Source: Micromonospora sp. WMMD812
GTDB taxonomy: Bacteria; Actinomycetota; Actinomycetes; Mycobacteriales; Micromonosporaceae
Direction of reading: 5' to 3'
Assembly (NCBI RefSeq): GCF_027497215.1
Contig: NZ_CP114904.1
Span: 5,103,001-5,167,000, forward strand
Length of the DNA: 64,000 nt
Shown piece after piece: positions 32,821-43,569 of the stretch; position 1 is the stretch's first letter, and the number at the start of each line of letters is the position of its first letter. Under the pieces are notes generated by a model that saw only the letters and a program-made list of their open reading frames with translations, ran no database searches and had not been told where the DNA came from. The position numbers and the translations under genes are program-made.

Positions 32821-33354
32821 TCAGGCGGGGCGGCGCATCTGGAGTTCGGTCAGCGCCGGAACGGTGGGGTGCGGCACCCGGACACCGGTGTCGACGAAGC
32901 CGAGCCGCCGGTACGCCCGGTAGGCCCGGTCGTTGCCGACCACGACCTCCATCATCAGCTCCGGCCGGCCGCACGCCCGCGACCAGGCCGCGACCGCGTC
33001 GACCAACTCGGCGAGCAACCCTCCGCCCCGCCAGGCCGGGGTCACGTAGACCGCGTAGATGACGGTCAGGCCCGGCTCGCTCGGGGTGACCGTGCCGCCG
33101 GCATGCCCGACCAGGCGACCGCCCGGGTCGGCGATGAACTGCGCGGTGTCCGCGCCGTCGGAGGTGTGGGCGATCCGGGCGGCGTACTCGGCGTGCGGGC
33201 GGGCCGCCGCGTCGGCGATCGTCTCCAGGAAGGCCAGCGGCGCGTCGGCGAGCATCTCCAGCCGCAGCGCCCGCATCCGGGCCGCGTCCGTGGGCCGGAC
33301 CCGCCGGATCTCCGCTGTCCGTCCCGCTGCGACGCCGCCCGGGGTGCTCGTCAT
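32821..33354 (-). CDS. GNAT family N-acetyltransferase
   Basis: 177 residues from ATG 33354. EIRRVRPTDAARMRALRLEML opens the fold. VIYAVYVTPAWRGGGLLAELVDAVAAWSRACG carries the acetyl-CoA loop, in a degenerate RGGGL form. VVGNDRAYRAYRRLGFVDTGVRV is the typical C-terminal GNAT motif. The ADAPLAFLET segment is common in a large actinobacterial GNAT group. It is convergent with paaN; the substrate is unknown. Confidence 0.88.
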   Translation of the reverse strand: MTSTPGGVAAGRTAEIRRVRPTDAARMRALRLEMLADAPLAFLETIADAAARPHAEYAARIAHTSDGADTAQFIADPGGRLVGHAGGTVTPSEPGLTVIYAVYVTPAWRGGGLLAELVDAVAAWSRACGRPELMMEVVVGNDRAYRAYRRLGFVDTGVRVPHPTVPALTELQMRRPA

Positions 33355-33579
33355 GCCCGCATACCTACCACAACGATGGCCGACGATGCCTGGCGCTCCG
33401 GCATCGATTCGGATATGCCCGATTTGTGGTCGTGCGCCGCCGTCACACCTCGTGTAGCGTGCGATTTCGGTCACCGATTCAGCGGCCGTCGCCGATCGCC
33501 GAAACGGTGGTTCCCGTGCGCCGGGCCGTGCCCGGGCGGCGCGGGGTAGGACACGCCGCGCAGAGTGAGGAAGTGCACC

Positions 33580-33783
33580 GTGGCACAGGGCACCGTGAAG
33601 TGGTTCAACTCCGAAAAGGGCTACGGCTTCATCGCCGTCGACGGCGGGCAGGACGTGTTCGTCCACTTCTCCGCGATCGAGATGGACGGCTACAAGGCGT
33701 TGGACGACGGCCAGCGCGTGGAGTTCGAGATCGCTCAGGGGCAGAAGGGCCCCCAGGCCGAGCGGGTGCGGGTCATCGCCTGA
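33580..33783 (+). CDS. cspA: Cold-shock domain protein
   Basis: 67 residues from GTG 33580 with GAGGAAG 7 nt upstream. [20 protein letters not shown] carries RNP1 (KGYGFI), and DVFVHFSAI is RNP2. It binds single-stranded RNA/DNA and acts as an RNA chaperone. The 225-nt upstream gap is long, as expected for the structured leader of csp genes, though I could not define a specific fold. It is monocistronic. Confidence 0.95.
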   Translation: MAQGTVKWFNSEKGYGFIAVDGGQDVFVHFSAIEMDGYKALDDGQRVEFEIAQGQKGPQAERVRVIA

Positions 33784-33891
33784 TCGGCCTCACCCCCAGA
33801 CACCTCTCCGGCCGGTGCCGGATGGGGCTGCGCCGCGGGTGCCTCAACCAGGAAGATCGTGAACCGTTCCAGCCGTCGCTGAGGAGGGTTC

Positions 33892-35262
33892 ATGTCCGAC
33901 CAGCCGCCCCCGGCCACCCCGCCCCCGGGCCCGTCCGACCCGTCCGGTGCCCAGCCGGGCCATCCCGATCCGTCCGGCCCGCACCCGGGTGAGCCCGGCG
34001 CGTCCGGCCCGCCGGCGGGTGCGTCCCCGGCCGGGGCGGCGCCCGACGCCGCCGGGCTCCCGCCGGCCGGTGCTCCGGCGGGCCCGCCCGCGTCGGGTCC
34101 GGCCGTGCCGTCCGCCGGGCAGCAGCCGGGCGGCCAGTCGCCGTGGGCTCCTTCCGCCGCGGGCGGCCAGTGGGGCCAGCCCGGCTGGGACCCGTCGGTC
34201 CGGCCCGGCCAGCCGGGTGCGCACCCGGGCTGGGACCCGAGCGCCACCCAGGGCTGGGGCCAGCCGCCAGGCGCCGCGCAGGGCTGGGGCCAGCCGCCAG
34301 GCGTGCCGCAGGGCTGGGGATATCCGCCGGCCGGCGGTTATCCGCCCGGCGCCGATCCCTACGGCGGTCAGCTCTGGTATCCGGGCGCGCCGGTCCCCGG
34401 CTGGTACCCGCCGGGCCTTGACCCGTCCGACCCGCTGGTCACCCCGCCCGGCGCCGGGCTGAGCGGCTGGTTCGACCGGTGCGGCGGCGCGGTGCGGCGC
34501 GGCTGGCGGCAGATGTTGCCCATCCTGCTGCTCACCCAGGTGCTGCCGGCGGCGGTGTTGTCGGTGCTCTCCTACGGCGTCGACCCGAGCGCGAAGTGGG
34601 AGACGTCCACCGCTCAGGACCCGGCCGCGCTGCCCGACACCTTCGCCACCGACGTGGCCACCGTCCTCCTGGTGCTCATCGGCGGCAGCCTGCTGATCGG
34701 GCTGGTGCAGGCTCTGGGCTGGGCCGCGGGGACCTGGGTGATCACGCGCCAGGCGGTCGGCGAGCCGGTCAGCGTGGGCGCGGCTCTGCGGTACGGCGTA
34801 CGCCGGGCGCTCGGGCTCTGGGGCTGGACGCTGGCGATCGGCGTCATCGTCGGTGTCGGCATCTGTTTCTGCGTGCTTCCCGGCATCTATCTCGCCTTCG
34901 CGCTCAGCATGGCCGGGCCGATCTACCTCTACGAGCGGGACAACCCGCTGGGCCGGTCGTTCCGCATGTTCCACGATCGGCTGGGGATGCTGCTGGGTCG
35001 GGTGGCGCTGGTGGTGGCCGCGGTGGTGGTCTTCACCGTGGTCGCCTCGGTGCTGGAGGGGGTGGGCACCGCCCCGTTCGGCCTCGATCCGTTCGCCAGT
35101 CCGGGTTCGGCGCTCGGCGTGGTCGCGGTGATCTCGGTCGCCGCGGTGCTGGCCCTCCCGGCCCATCTCGTGCAGCTCGTGGGGCTGGTGGTGACGTACG
35201 CCGAGCAGCGGGCCCAGGAGCGCCCGGTGAACAGCGCCGGACTGGCCGCCGAACTCGGCTGA
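33892..35262 (+). CDS. Membrane protein with Pro/Gly-rich N-terminal domain
   Basis: 456 residues from ATG 33892 behind GAGGAGG. Residues 1-180 are low complexity, with tandem GWGQPPGAAQ / GWGQPPGVPQ / GWGYPPAGG units. From GLSGWFDRCGGAVRRGWRQMLPILLLTQVLPAAVLSVL onward it has about six membrane helices, including VATVLLVLIGGSLLIGLVQALGWAAG and WGWTLAIGVIVGVGICFCVLPGIYLAFAL. Its pattern is like the membrane domain found in glycerophosphodiester-phosphodiesterase-linked proteins. Function unknown; it may organise the envelope. Confidence 0.8.
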   Translation: MSDQPPPATPPPGPSDPSGAQPGHPDPSGPHPGEPGASGPPAGASPAGAAPDAAGLPPAGAPAGPPASGPAVPSAGQQPGGQSPWAPSAAGGQWGQPGWDPSVRPGQPGAHPGWDPSATQGWGQPPGAAQGWGQPPGVPQGWGYPPAGGYPPGADPYGGQLWYPGAPVPGWYPPGLDPSDPLVTPPGAGLSGWFDRCGGAVRRGWRQMLPILLLTQVLPAAVLSVLSYGVDPSAKWETSTAQDPAALPDTFATDVATVLLVLIGGSLLIGLVQALGWAAGTWVITRQAVGEPVSVGAALRYGVRRALGLWGWTLAIGVIVGVGICFCVLPGIYLAFALSMAGPIYLYERDNPLGRSFRMFHDRLGMLLGRVALVVAAVVVFTVVASVLEGVGTAPFGLDPFASPGSALGVVAVISVAAVLALPAHLVQLVGLVVTYAEQRAQERPVNSAGLAAELG

Positions 35263-35276
35263 GCGGGGCCATCGTG

Positions 35277-35303
35277 CTTGCACTCGGCATGGGAGAGTGC
35301 TAA
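35277..35303 (+). promoter_or_regulatory. CIRCE element 1 (HrcA operator)
   Basis: TTGCACTC (35278-35285), 9-nt spacer, GAGTGCTAA (35295-35303), one base off the TTAGCACTC-N9-GAGTGCTAA consensus. HrcA repressor binding controls groEL under heat stress. Confidence 0.9.
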
Positions 35304-37160
<1,857 letters not shown>

Positions 37161-37178
37161 GTCCAGTTCCGACCGGTA

Positions 37179-37210
37179 ACGGGGCGGGCCGCGTCAGCGG
37201 CCCGCCCCGT
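37179..37210. terminator. Terminator hairpin between groEL and the convergent small gene
   Basis: 14-bp GC-rich stem (ACGGGGCGGGCCGC, 37179-37192, with 37197-37210), GTCA loop, followed by TCG. Serves groEL and possibly the convergent gene. Confidence 0.75.
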
Positions 37211-37233
37211 TCGTCGTCGGTGGCCGGGCGCTG

Positions 37234-37479
37234 TCAGGTCGGCAGCCGGCGCTGGTTGCGCCGCTTCTGGTCGCGGTCGTACGGCGCGCGGAGCTGGATC
37301 GGCGCGTCGACCATCTCGACCGGCTCCTCGGTGGCCGGGTCACCGGCGGCGCTCATCTCCGCCAGCTGCTCGGCGTCGCCGTAGTCCAGCCGGTCGATCG
37401 GCAGGTGGCCGGGCAGATCTCCGACCGGTGTCCAGGCGACGGGTGCGACGTCCTCGGTGTGTTCGTCGTCCGTGGTCAT
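37234..37479 (-). CDS. Small acidic protein of unknown function
   Basis: 81 residues from ATG 37479, with a GGAGG-type site upstream. The sequence is soluble and acidic (TTDDEHTEDVAPVAWTPVGDLPGHL) with a basic C-terminus (DRDQKRRNQRRLPT). No domain recognised. The position between groEL and a GNAT gene gives no clue to function. Confidence 0.6.
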   Translation of the reverse strand: MTTDDEHTEDVAPVAWTPVGDLPGHLPIDRLDYGDAEQLAEMSAAGDPATEEPVEMVDAPIQLRAPYDRDQKRRNQRRLPT

Positions 37480-37569
37480 GGCTGCCTCCTCTACCGAAAC
37501 GGTAGGGGGCGTCGATGGCCGGTGTGGGCGAAAGGCGTTATCCGGGTCTATGCCCTATTCGCCCTATTA

Positions 37570-38502
37570 TCAATTCTCCAGTGACTTCCGATAGAGGAAG
37601 AACACCCGCTCAATCCGGGCGCCCGCGCTGCCCGAGTAGAACGGCACCGGCCCGACCCAGCCGATCTGTGCCGACGTGAGCCCGGCGGCCCGCTGGTCCC
37701 GCAGGCAGCGGCGAAGCAGCACCCCGCCGATCCCCGAGCCCTCCGCGGCCGGCGCGGTGCCCATCGGGCCGAACCAACTGGGTCGGGACGACCCGTACGC
37801 GGCGAAACCGAGCACCGCACCGCCCCGCTCGGCCAGGTGGCAGCCCGCCTCGGGCCGCCCGACCGACTCCGTCAGCTCGGCGTCCCACGCGCCACCGAAC
37901 GTGGACCGGGCGAACGCCGCCAGCGCCGGGACGTCGGCCGGCTCCGCGCGGCGCACGGTGACGCCCTGCCCGGCCAGCCGCGCCTCCGCGGCCTCCGTCG
38001 ACCGCAGCGCCGGCGAACCGTCGTACGACAGGTCGGCGGTCATGTTCCACGCCGTCCGGTCCTGGCGGTAGCCCAGCGCCGACGCGGCGCAGACCGCCGG
38101 GGTGTACCGGACGTCGATGCCCGGCCACGCGTAGTACGGCGGGTTTCCCGCCAGCAGCACTTCGGCCGCGCCCCGGTCGGCGAGCCGCCGTTCCGCCTCT
38201 GTCAGCAACGCCCGGCCGGCGCCCCGGCGGCGGTGCTCCGGCGCGACCGCGACCAGGTCGACGTGCCCGAGCCGGGGGTCCGCCGCCGACATCGAGCCGA
38301 GCAGCGCCCCGACCAACTCCCCGGCCCGGTACGCGCCGAGCGCGACCACCGGCCGGTCGGCGGCGGCCCGCGGCCAGAGCGCCGCCACGATGATTCCCGC
38401 CTCGGCCGCGTCCTCCGGCAGGTCGAGTGCGGCGGCGCAGAGCCGTGCCACGGCCGGCGCCAGATCGGAGGCGAGTTCGCCGACGGTGATCTCCGGGTCC
38501 AT
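37570..38502 (-). CDS. Double-domain GNAT acetyltransferase
   Basis: 310 residues from ATG 38502. The first GNAT domain has LGHVDLVAVAPEHRRRGAGRALLTEAERRLADRG with a complete acetyl-CoA loop. The second has AEGSGIGGVLLRRCLRDQRAAGLTSAQIGWVGPVPFYSGSAGARIERVF, where the loop GSGIGG is partly kept. The WFGPMGT and YSGSAGARI elements recall sugar/mycothiol-type tandem GNATs. The substrate is unknown. It is unrelated in detail to the other tandem GNAT at 27733. Confidence 0.85.
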   Translation of the reverse strand: MDPEITVGELASDLAPAVARLCAAALDLPEDAAEAGIIVAALWPRAAADRPVVALGAYRAGELVGALLGSMSAADPRLGHVDLVAVAPEHRRRGAGRALLTEAERRLADRGAAEVLLAGNPPYYAWPGIDVRYTPAVCAASALGYRQDRTAWNMTADLSYDGSPALRSTEAAEARLAGQGVTVRRAEPADVPALAAFARSTFGGAWDAELTESVGRPEAGCHLAERGGAVLGFAAYGSSRPSWFGPMGTAPAAEGSGIGGVLLRRCLRDQRAAGLTSAQIGWVGPVPFYSGSAGARIERVFFLYRKSLEN

Positions 38503-38575
38503 GGTGGCCGACCCTAGATCACCGGGTACCCGGTCGCGCAAGACCCCACGGGCGGGCCGCCTCGACGGAGCCCGC

Positions 38576-41035
38576 TCACCCGCGGGCGGCGCGGACGGCC
38601 GCGTACGCGTCGACCAGGCCGGCTCCGGTGACGTTCGCGGGCCCACCACACGCGTCCGCCGGATCGCCCGAGCGGTAGGTCGGCTGGGCCGGTGTCGCCG
38701 TTTCCCGCAGCAGTTGCCGGGTCCGGGGCAGGTCGCCGACGAGCGCCGGATCGGCCGACCACATCAGCGCCACCACGCCGGCCACCTGCGGTGTCGCCAT
38801 CGACGTGCCGTCGAGCGTGGCGTACCCGCCGCCGGGCATCGCGGAGCGGACTCCGACCCCGGGGGCCAGCACGTCCGGCTTGGTGGCGCCGGGGACCGGC
38901 CCGCGGGCGGAGAACGTCGCGACCCGGTCCCGGTCGTCCACCGCGCCCACGGTCAGCACGTCCGGGTACGGCGCCGGCGGGTCGTCGATCGAGGCGCACC
39001 AGGGGCCGGTGTTTCCGGCCGCGGCGACCACGAAGATCCCGGCGGCGTCCAGCGCGGCGGTGGCCGGCCGGAGCACGCCCGCGTCGCAGCCCTCGATCCC
39101 GGGGCAGCCCCAGGAGTTGGTGAGGACGTCCGGCGCGCGCTCGGGGCGGCCGGCCGTGAACGGGTCGCCACCGGTCGGGAACGGGGCGAGCATGAACTGG
39201 AGGCAGTCCAGATAGTGCCCCGGGCTGCCCAGATTGCGGTCGAGGTTGACGCAGCCGACCCACTGGGCGCCCGGCGCCACGCCGATGCCGTCGCGCCCGA
39301 CCGCGCTGCCCACCGTGTGCGTGCCGTGACCGCCCTGGTCGGTCGGGGCGCGGGTGCCGTCCCACGGGTCGTACCAGGAGTCGTCGCCGCCCCGGAAGCC
39401 CTGGGCGAGCGCCGGATGGCGACCGTCCACCCCGGAGTCCGAGCTGCCGACCACCACGCCGGCGCCGGTCACACCCAGGTCGGACCAGACGCGGTCGGCG
39501 CCGATCCGCCGGATGTTCCACTCCGGGCCGGTGGGCGCGGGATCGGTGCCCCGGGTGATCCCGGCAGGGGCGGGCAGTGGGCGCAGCCGCTGGCTGACCA
39601 GCACGCGGGCCACCTCGGGTCGGCGGTCGAGCCAGGCCCGCACCGCCGGCCCGCCGTCCACCTCGATGGCGTTCACCAGGTAGTACGGCGTCGGGCGCAG
39701 CCGCAGCCGGGTAAGGTCCCGGCGCAGGTCGGTCTGGCTGCGGTCGGCCGTGGCGACCAGCCGCCGGTAGACCTCGCCGGCCCGGGCGTCCCGGCCGGCC
39801 CGACCCGCCGGGGCGGACGGCAGGTCGGACAGGTCGGCCTGCTCGCGCAGCACGACGAACAGCCGCTCGCCGTGCAGTCCCGGCTGCCCCGGCCCGAGGT
39901 CCACGCCGACGAGCGCGGCCAGCAGCACCGCCGCCGTGACCGCCGCCGTCCGGCGGCTCGGGGCGCGGCCACGCGGCCGGGCCAGCAGCATCCCGTACGC
40001 GGCGGCGACCAGCAGCGCGACGGCGAGCCCGGCGCCGGTCGCGACCGCCACCCAGAACGGCACGTCCCGCGTGCCGACCAGCAGCAGGGTGATCTCCTCC
40101 GGGTCGGTGAACGCCAGCGGGCCGAACACGGCGAGCCCGACCAGCCAGCGGGTCGCGCCCGCCGGCACGGCCTCGGCGGTGTGCTGCCGGCGGGCCGCGG
40201 CGTACAGGGCCGCCAGGGCGAAGCCGGCCGGGGGCAGGGTGAACAGGGCGGGCAGTTGGGCGCCGGACTGGCCGGTGCCGGCGGCGAGCAGCAGCAGCGC
40301 CACCCCGGCGACCAGCCCGCCGACCAGCACCAGGCGCGCCGGCCGGGGTGGCTCGCCGAGCGCGAACCGGGACCAGAACCGGGCGTCGAGCAGCACGCCG
40401 GCCACCGCACCGAGTGCGGCGGCGGACAGCGCGGCGAGGACGGTCTCCAGGAGCCCGCCGAGCGCGCCCAGCCAGGCCCAGGGGAGCAACAGCGCCAACC
40501 CGCCGGCGACCGCCAGCAGCGTCACCGCGCTCGGCCGCAATCGGCTCGGCCGCTCGCTCCTCCCGGCCTCCCCGGCGTCCGGCGCGCTCGGCGGCTGCCG
40601 TCGGGCGAGCCCGCGCAGCACCACCGCGGCCAGCGCGGCCGTCGCGGCCAGCCCGGCCAGGTACGCCTCGTGGTGCACGGGCGGGACGGCCCGGAGCAGC
40701 CCGAGCGCGCCGAGCACCAGGACGCCGGCCAGCCAGGCGCGGCCGGCGGCCCGGACCGCGGCCGACCGGGGCAGCAGCGCCACCAGCAGCGCGGGCGTGC
40801 CGACCAGCAGCACCGTCAGCAGGCTCGCCGCCGGCCAGAGCCACGCGACGCGGTCCCGCCCGAAGCCGAGCAGCACCTGGTCGGCCAGCCACCCGCCGAG
40901 CTGGGCGGGCACGGTGACCGCCACGATCCAGCAGCCGGCGAGCACGGTCGCCACCACCGGCCACGGGCCGCTCCGTGGGGTCGCCGCCGGGTGCGAAACG
41001 GGCGGACCAGCGGGGAACGGGGGGCCGATCGCCAT
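38576..41035 (-). CDS. Membrane-anchored S8 subtilisin-like serine protease
   Basis: 819 residues from ATG 41035. The first 370 residues hold about ten membrane helices (for instance VVATVLAGCWIVAVTVPAQLGG, FALAALYAAARR, VAVATGAGLAVALLVAAAYGMLL). The C-terminal 440 residues are a subtilase with Asp in VVVGSSDSGVDGRHPAL, His in GGHGTHTVGSAVG, oxyanion Asn in VVAAAGNTGPW and Ser in LDGTSMATPQVAG. It has no N-terminal secretion signal followed by a pro-peptide in the usual manner; the protease is instead hung from a polytopic membrane domain and should face outside. That fusion is unusual. Confidence 0.88.
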   Translation of the reverse strand: MAIGPPFPAGPPVSHPAATPRSGPWPVVATVLAGCWIVAVTVPAQLGGWLADQVLLGFGRDRVAWLWPAASLLTVLLVGTPALLVALLPRSAAVRAAGRAWLAGVLVLGALGLLRAVPPVHHEAYLAGLAATAALAAVVLRGLARRQPPSAPDAGEAGRSERPSRLRPSAVTLLAVAGGLALLLPWAWLGALGGLLETVLAALSAAALGAVAGVLLDARFWSRFALGEPPRPARLVLVGGLVAGVALLLLAAGTGQSGAQLPALFTLPPAGFALAALYAAARRQHTAEAVPAGATRWLVGLAVFGPLAFTDPEEITLLLVGTRDVPFWVAVATGAGLAVALLVAAAYGMLLARPRGRAPSRRTAAVTAAVLLAALVGVDLGPGQPGLHGERLFVVLREQADLSDLPSAPAGRAGRDARAGEVYRRLVATADRSQTDLRRDLTRLRLRPTPYYLVNAIEVDGGPAVRAWLDRRPEVARVLVSQRLRPLPAPAGITRGTDPAPTGPEWNIRRIGADRVWSDLGVTGAGVVVGSSDSGVDGRHPALAQGFRGGDDSWYDPWDGTRAPTDQGGHGTHTVGSAVGRDGIGVAPGAQWVGCVNLDRNLGSPGHYLDCLQFMLAPFPTGGDPFTAGRPERAPDVLTNSWGCPGIEGCDAGVLRPATAALDAAGIFVVAAAGNTGPWCASIDDPPAPYPDVLTVGAVDDRDRVATFSARGPVPGATKPDVLAPGVGVRSAMPGGGYATLDGTSMATPQVAGVVALMWSADPALVGDLPRTRQLLRETATPAQPTYRSGDPADACGGPANVTGAGLVDAYAAVRAARG

Positions 41036-41099
41036 GCCCCGACACTACGGCGCGGACGGCGCATGTCACGGAAGTGGTCGTGGCGGTTACGGTGGACGG

Positions 41100-42926
41100 G
41101 TGCGTGACCCCAACGTGTCCCGTTCCGCCGCCGGCCGGCTGTCGCCCGATCGCCGCACCGCCGACCTGCGCAGACTCCGAGCCGAACGCTTCGACGTGCT
41201 GGTCATCGGCGGCGGGGTGACCGGGGCGGGCGCCGCCCTGGACGCGGCCTCCCGCGGGCTGAAGGTGGCCCTGGTCGAGGCGCGCGACTTCGCCGCCGGC
41301 ACCTCGAGCCGGTCCAGCAAGCTGATCCACGGCGGGCTGCGTTACCTGGAGCAGTTGGAGTTCCACCTGGTCCACGAGGCGCTCACCGAACGCGGCCTGC
41401 TGGCCACCCGGCTGGCGCCGCACCTCGTCCGACCGGTGCCGTTCCTGGTGCCGCTCCCGGCCGGCCGAGGGCTGCGCGGCCTGCCCGCCCGGGTTTTCCG
41501 CCGTTCCTACTACGGCACCGGCGTGGCCGCCTACGACATCTTCGCCGGCCTCTTCGGCACCGGCCGGGGCATGCCGCTGCACCGGCACCTGACCCGGGAG
41601 GGCGCCCGGCGGATCTTCCCCAGCCTGCGGGCCGACGCGCTGGCCGGGGCGATCCGCTACTACGACGGGCAGGTCGACGACGCCCGGCTGGTGGTGACCC
41701 TGGCCCGCACTGCGGCGAGCCTCGGCGCGACCGTGGTGAGCAGCGCCCGGGCCGTCGGGCTGATCCGGCAGGCGCGCGAGGTGACCGGCGTCCGGGTCCG
41801 CGACCTCGAGGCGCCGGCCGGCTCGCCGGAGGCCGAGTTCGAGGTGAGCGCCCGTACGGTCATCGCCGCCACCGGCGTGTGGAGCGACGACATGTCCCGG
41901 ATGCTCAACGACGTCGGCCTGCGCCCGGGGCTGCGGGTCCGGGCCTCGAAGGGTGTGCACCTGGTGGTGCCGCGGTCGGCGATCACCGGCGAGACCGGCC
42001 TGATCCTGCGCACCGCGACGTCGGTGCTCTTCGTCATCCCGTGGGGCGGTCACTGGATCATCGGCACCACCGACACCGACTGGCGGTTGGACCGGTCCCA
42101 CCCGGCCGCCTCGGCCCGTGACATCGACTATTTGCTGAAGCAGGTCAACACCGTGCTGGACCGGCCGCTCACCACGGCCGACATCGAGGGGGTCTACGCC
42201 GGGCTGCGTCCCCTGCTGGCCGGCGAGGCCGACTCCACCTCGAAGCTGTCCCGGGAGCACGCGGTCATCGAACCGATGCTCGGGCTGCTGCTCGTCGCCG
42301 GCGGCAAGTACACGACGTACCGGGTGATGGCCACCGACGTGGTCGACCGGGCCGCCCGCCGGCTCGGCGGGGTCCGCCCGTCGCGCACCGCCGACCTGCC
42401 GCTGCTCGGTGCGGACGGCTACGCCGCGATGTGGCGGGACCGGGCCGACCTGGCCCGTCGGCACGGCGTCCCGGTCGGTGTGGTCGAGCACCTGCTGGAG
42501 CGGTACGGCACCCTCACCCTGGACGTGTTGGCGCTGACCGACGCGGATCCGCTCCTCGCGTCCCCGCTGGCCGGAGCGCCGGAGTACCTGGCCGCCGAGG
42601 TCACCTACGCGGCCCGGGCCGAGGGCGCGCTGCACCTGGAGGACGTGCTCACCCGGCGGACTCGCATCTCCATCGAGACCACCCATCGGGGGTTGGAGTC
42701 GGCGGAGCACACGGCCGAGCTGATGGGCGCGGTGCTCGGTTGGGACGCCGCCCGGCGTGCCCGTGAGGTCGAGCACTACCGGGCCCGGGTCGAGGCCGAG
42801 CGGCAGTCGCAGCTGATGCCGGACGACGTCGCGGCGGACGCGGCCCGGTTGGGCGCGCCGGACGTCCGGGGTTACGCCGCCGACCGGGGCGGGGACGGCG
42901 ACCCGGCCGAGCTGCCCGCCAGCTGA
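41100..42926 (+). CDS. glpD: Glycerol-3-phosphate dehydrogenase (FAD)
   Basis: 608 residues from GTG 41100. The dinucleotide-binding motif is FDVLVIGGGVTGAGAALDAASRGLKVALVE. Family signatures are SSRSSKLIHGGLRYLEQLEFHLVHEAL and VIPWGGHWIIGTTDTDW. The C-terminal domain includes LHLEDVLTRRTRISIETTHRG. It oxidises sn-glycerol-3-phosphate to dihydroxyacetone phosphate and passes electrons to quinone. No glpF/glpK adjoins it. It is divergent from the membrane subtilase with only 64 nt between starts. Confidence 0.95.
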   Translation: MRDPNVSRSAAGRLSPDRRTADLRRLRAERFDVLVIGGGVTGAGAALDAASRGLKVALVEARDFAAGTSSRSSKLIHGGLRYLEQLEFHLVHEALTERGLLATRLAPHLVRPVPFLVPLPAGRGLRGLPARVFRRSYYGTGVAAYDIFAGLFGTGRGMPLHRHLTREGARRIFPSLRADALAGAIRYYDGQVDDARLVVTLARTAASLGATVVSSARAVGLIRQAREVTGVRVRDLEAPAGSPEAEFEVSARTVIAATGVWSDDMSRMLNDVGLRPGLRVRASKGVHLVVPRSAITGETGLILRTATSVLFVIPWGGHWIIGTTDTDWRLDRSHPAASARDIDYLLKQVNTVLDRPLTTADIEGVYAGLRPLLAGEADSTSKLSREHAVIEPMLGLLLVAGGKYTTYRVMATDVVDRAARRLGGVRPSRTADLPLLGADGYAAMWRDRADLARRHGVPVGVVEHLLERYGTLTLDVLALTDADPLLASPLAGAPEYLAAEVTYAARAEGALHLEDVLTRRTRISIETTHRGLESAEHTAELMGAVLGWDAARRAREVEHYRARVEAERQSQLMPDDVAADAARLGAPDVRGYAADRGGDGDPAELPAS

Positions 42927-42975
42927 TCTCCAAGCTGGGCGGCCGCCGGCCGCGACCCTCCCGGACCGCCATAAG

Positions 42976-42989
42976 CTACCGAGCTGTAG
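42976..42989. promoter_or_regulatory. Candidate operator palindrome A
   Basis: CTAC (42976-42979), 6-nt spacer, GTAG (42986-42989). Same geometry as palindrome B, with the centres 30 bp apart, which suggests cooperative binding on one DNA face. Confidence 0.45.
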
Positions 42990-42998
42990 GGGTACCGG

Positions 42999-43026
42999 CC
43001 GGAACCTACGGTGCTGTAGGTTCCGG
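42999..43026. promoter_or_regulatory. Candidate TetR-type operator palindrome B
   Basis: Perfect 11-bp arms CCGGAACCTAC and GTAGGTTCCGG around the 6-nt centre GGTGCT, ending 3 nt before the lipoprotein GTG. ACCTACNGNNNNGTAGGT-like palindromes are known for TetR regulators of lipid genes in actinobacteria; no such regulator is adjacent here. Confidence 0.55.
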
Positions 43027-43029
43027 CGC

Positions 43030-43563
43030 GTGGTGCGCCGATCCCGCTCGCGTCTGCTCATTCCGCTTATTGGCACGGTGCTCGCCACCGCGCTGACCGC
43101 GTGCTCCCTGGGCCGCGCGGAGTCGGCCGAGGATCCGAGGCCCACACCGGGCGGTGCCGCCGCCGGCCTGCCGGCACCCGACGTGCCGACCACGGTCAGT
43201 GCGGGCCAGGTCGCCCTGTTGCAGAAGCTCGGCGCGGACGGGCCGCTGCGCACGCTGCGGGTCGAGCCGGACGGCACGTGGAAGTGCATCGACTGCGCCG
43301 GCGACGGGGTGACCTCCGCCGGGTCCCTCGACCCGGAGCAGGCGAGCCGGCTCCAGCAGATGCTTGTCGACCCGCGGCTCGCCAAGGAGACCGACGAGGC
43401 CCGGCGCTACCGGGCCACCTGCATCGACTCGCTGACCTCCAGCCTGCTCACGGCCGCCGGTCTGGTCACCTGGCAGGACTGCCCGGGCGAGGAGCGGCCG
43501 CCGGCCGCCGGCGAGATCCTGCTGCTGCTCACCCAGGCCACGCCGGCCGAGTTGGAAGGCTGA
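43030..43563 (+). CDS. Putative lipoprotein
   Basis: 177 residues from GTG 43030. The signal peptide RRSRSRLLIPLIGTVLATALTAC ends with lipobox LTAC. A Pro-rich linker follows, then a domain of about 120 residues with TLRVEPDGTWKCIDCAGDG, in which four Cys (CIDC plus ATCIDS and DCPG) could form two disulfides. No named family recognised. Expressed extracellularly and membrane-anchored. The start codon lies just after a strong palindrome, so it is likely tightly regulated. Confidence 0.75.
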   Translation: MVRRSRSRLLIPLIGTVLATALTACSLGRAESAEDPRPTPGGAAAGLPAPDVPTTVSAGQVALLQKLGADGPLRTLRVEPDGTWKCIDCAGDGVTSAGSLDPEQASRLQQMLVDPRLAKETDEARRYRATCIDSLTSSLLTAAGLVTWQDCPGEERPPAAGEILLLLTQATPAELEG

Positions 43564-43569
43564 TCGCCC

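Noticed and set aside
38514..43385. Very long open frame (1623 codons) on the minus strand
   Set aside because: It runs through the subtilase, glpD and lipoprotein genes in a non-coding frame; it is low-complexity Arg/Gly/Pro, a GC-bias artefact.
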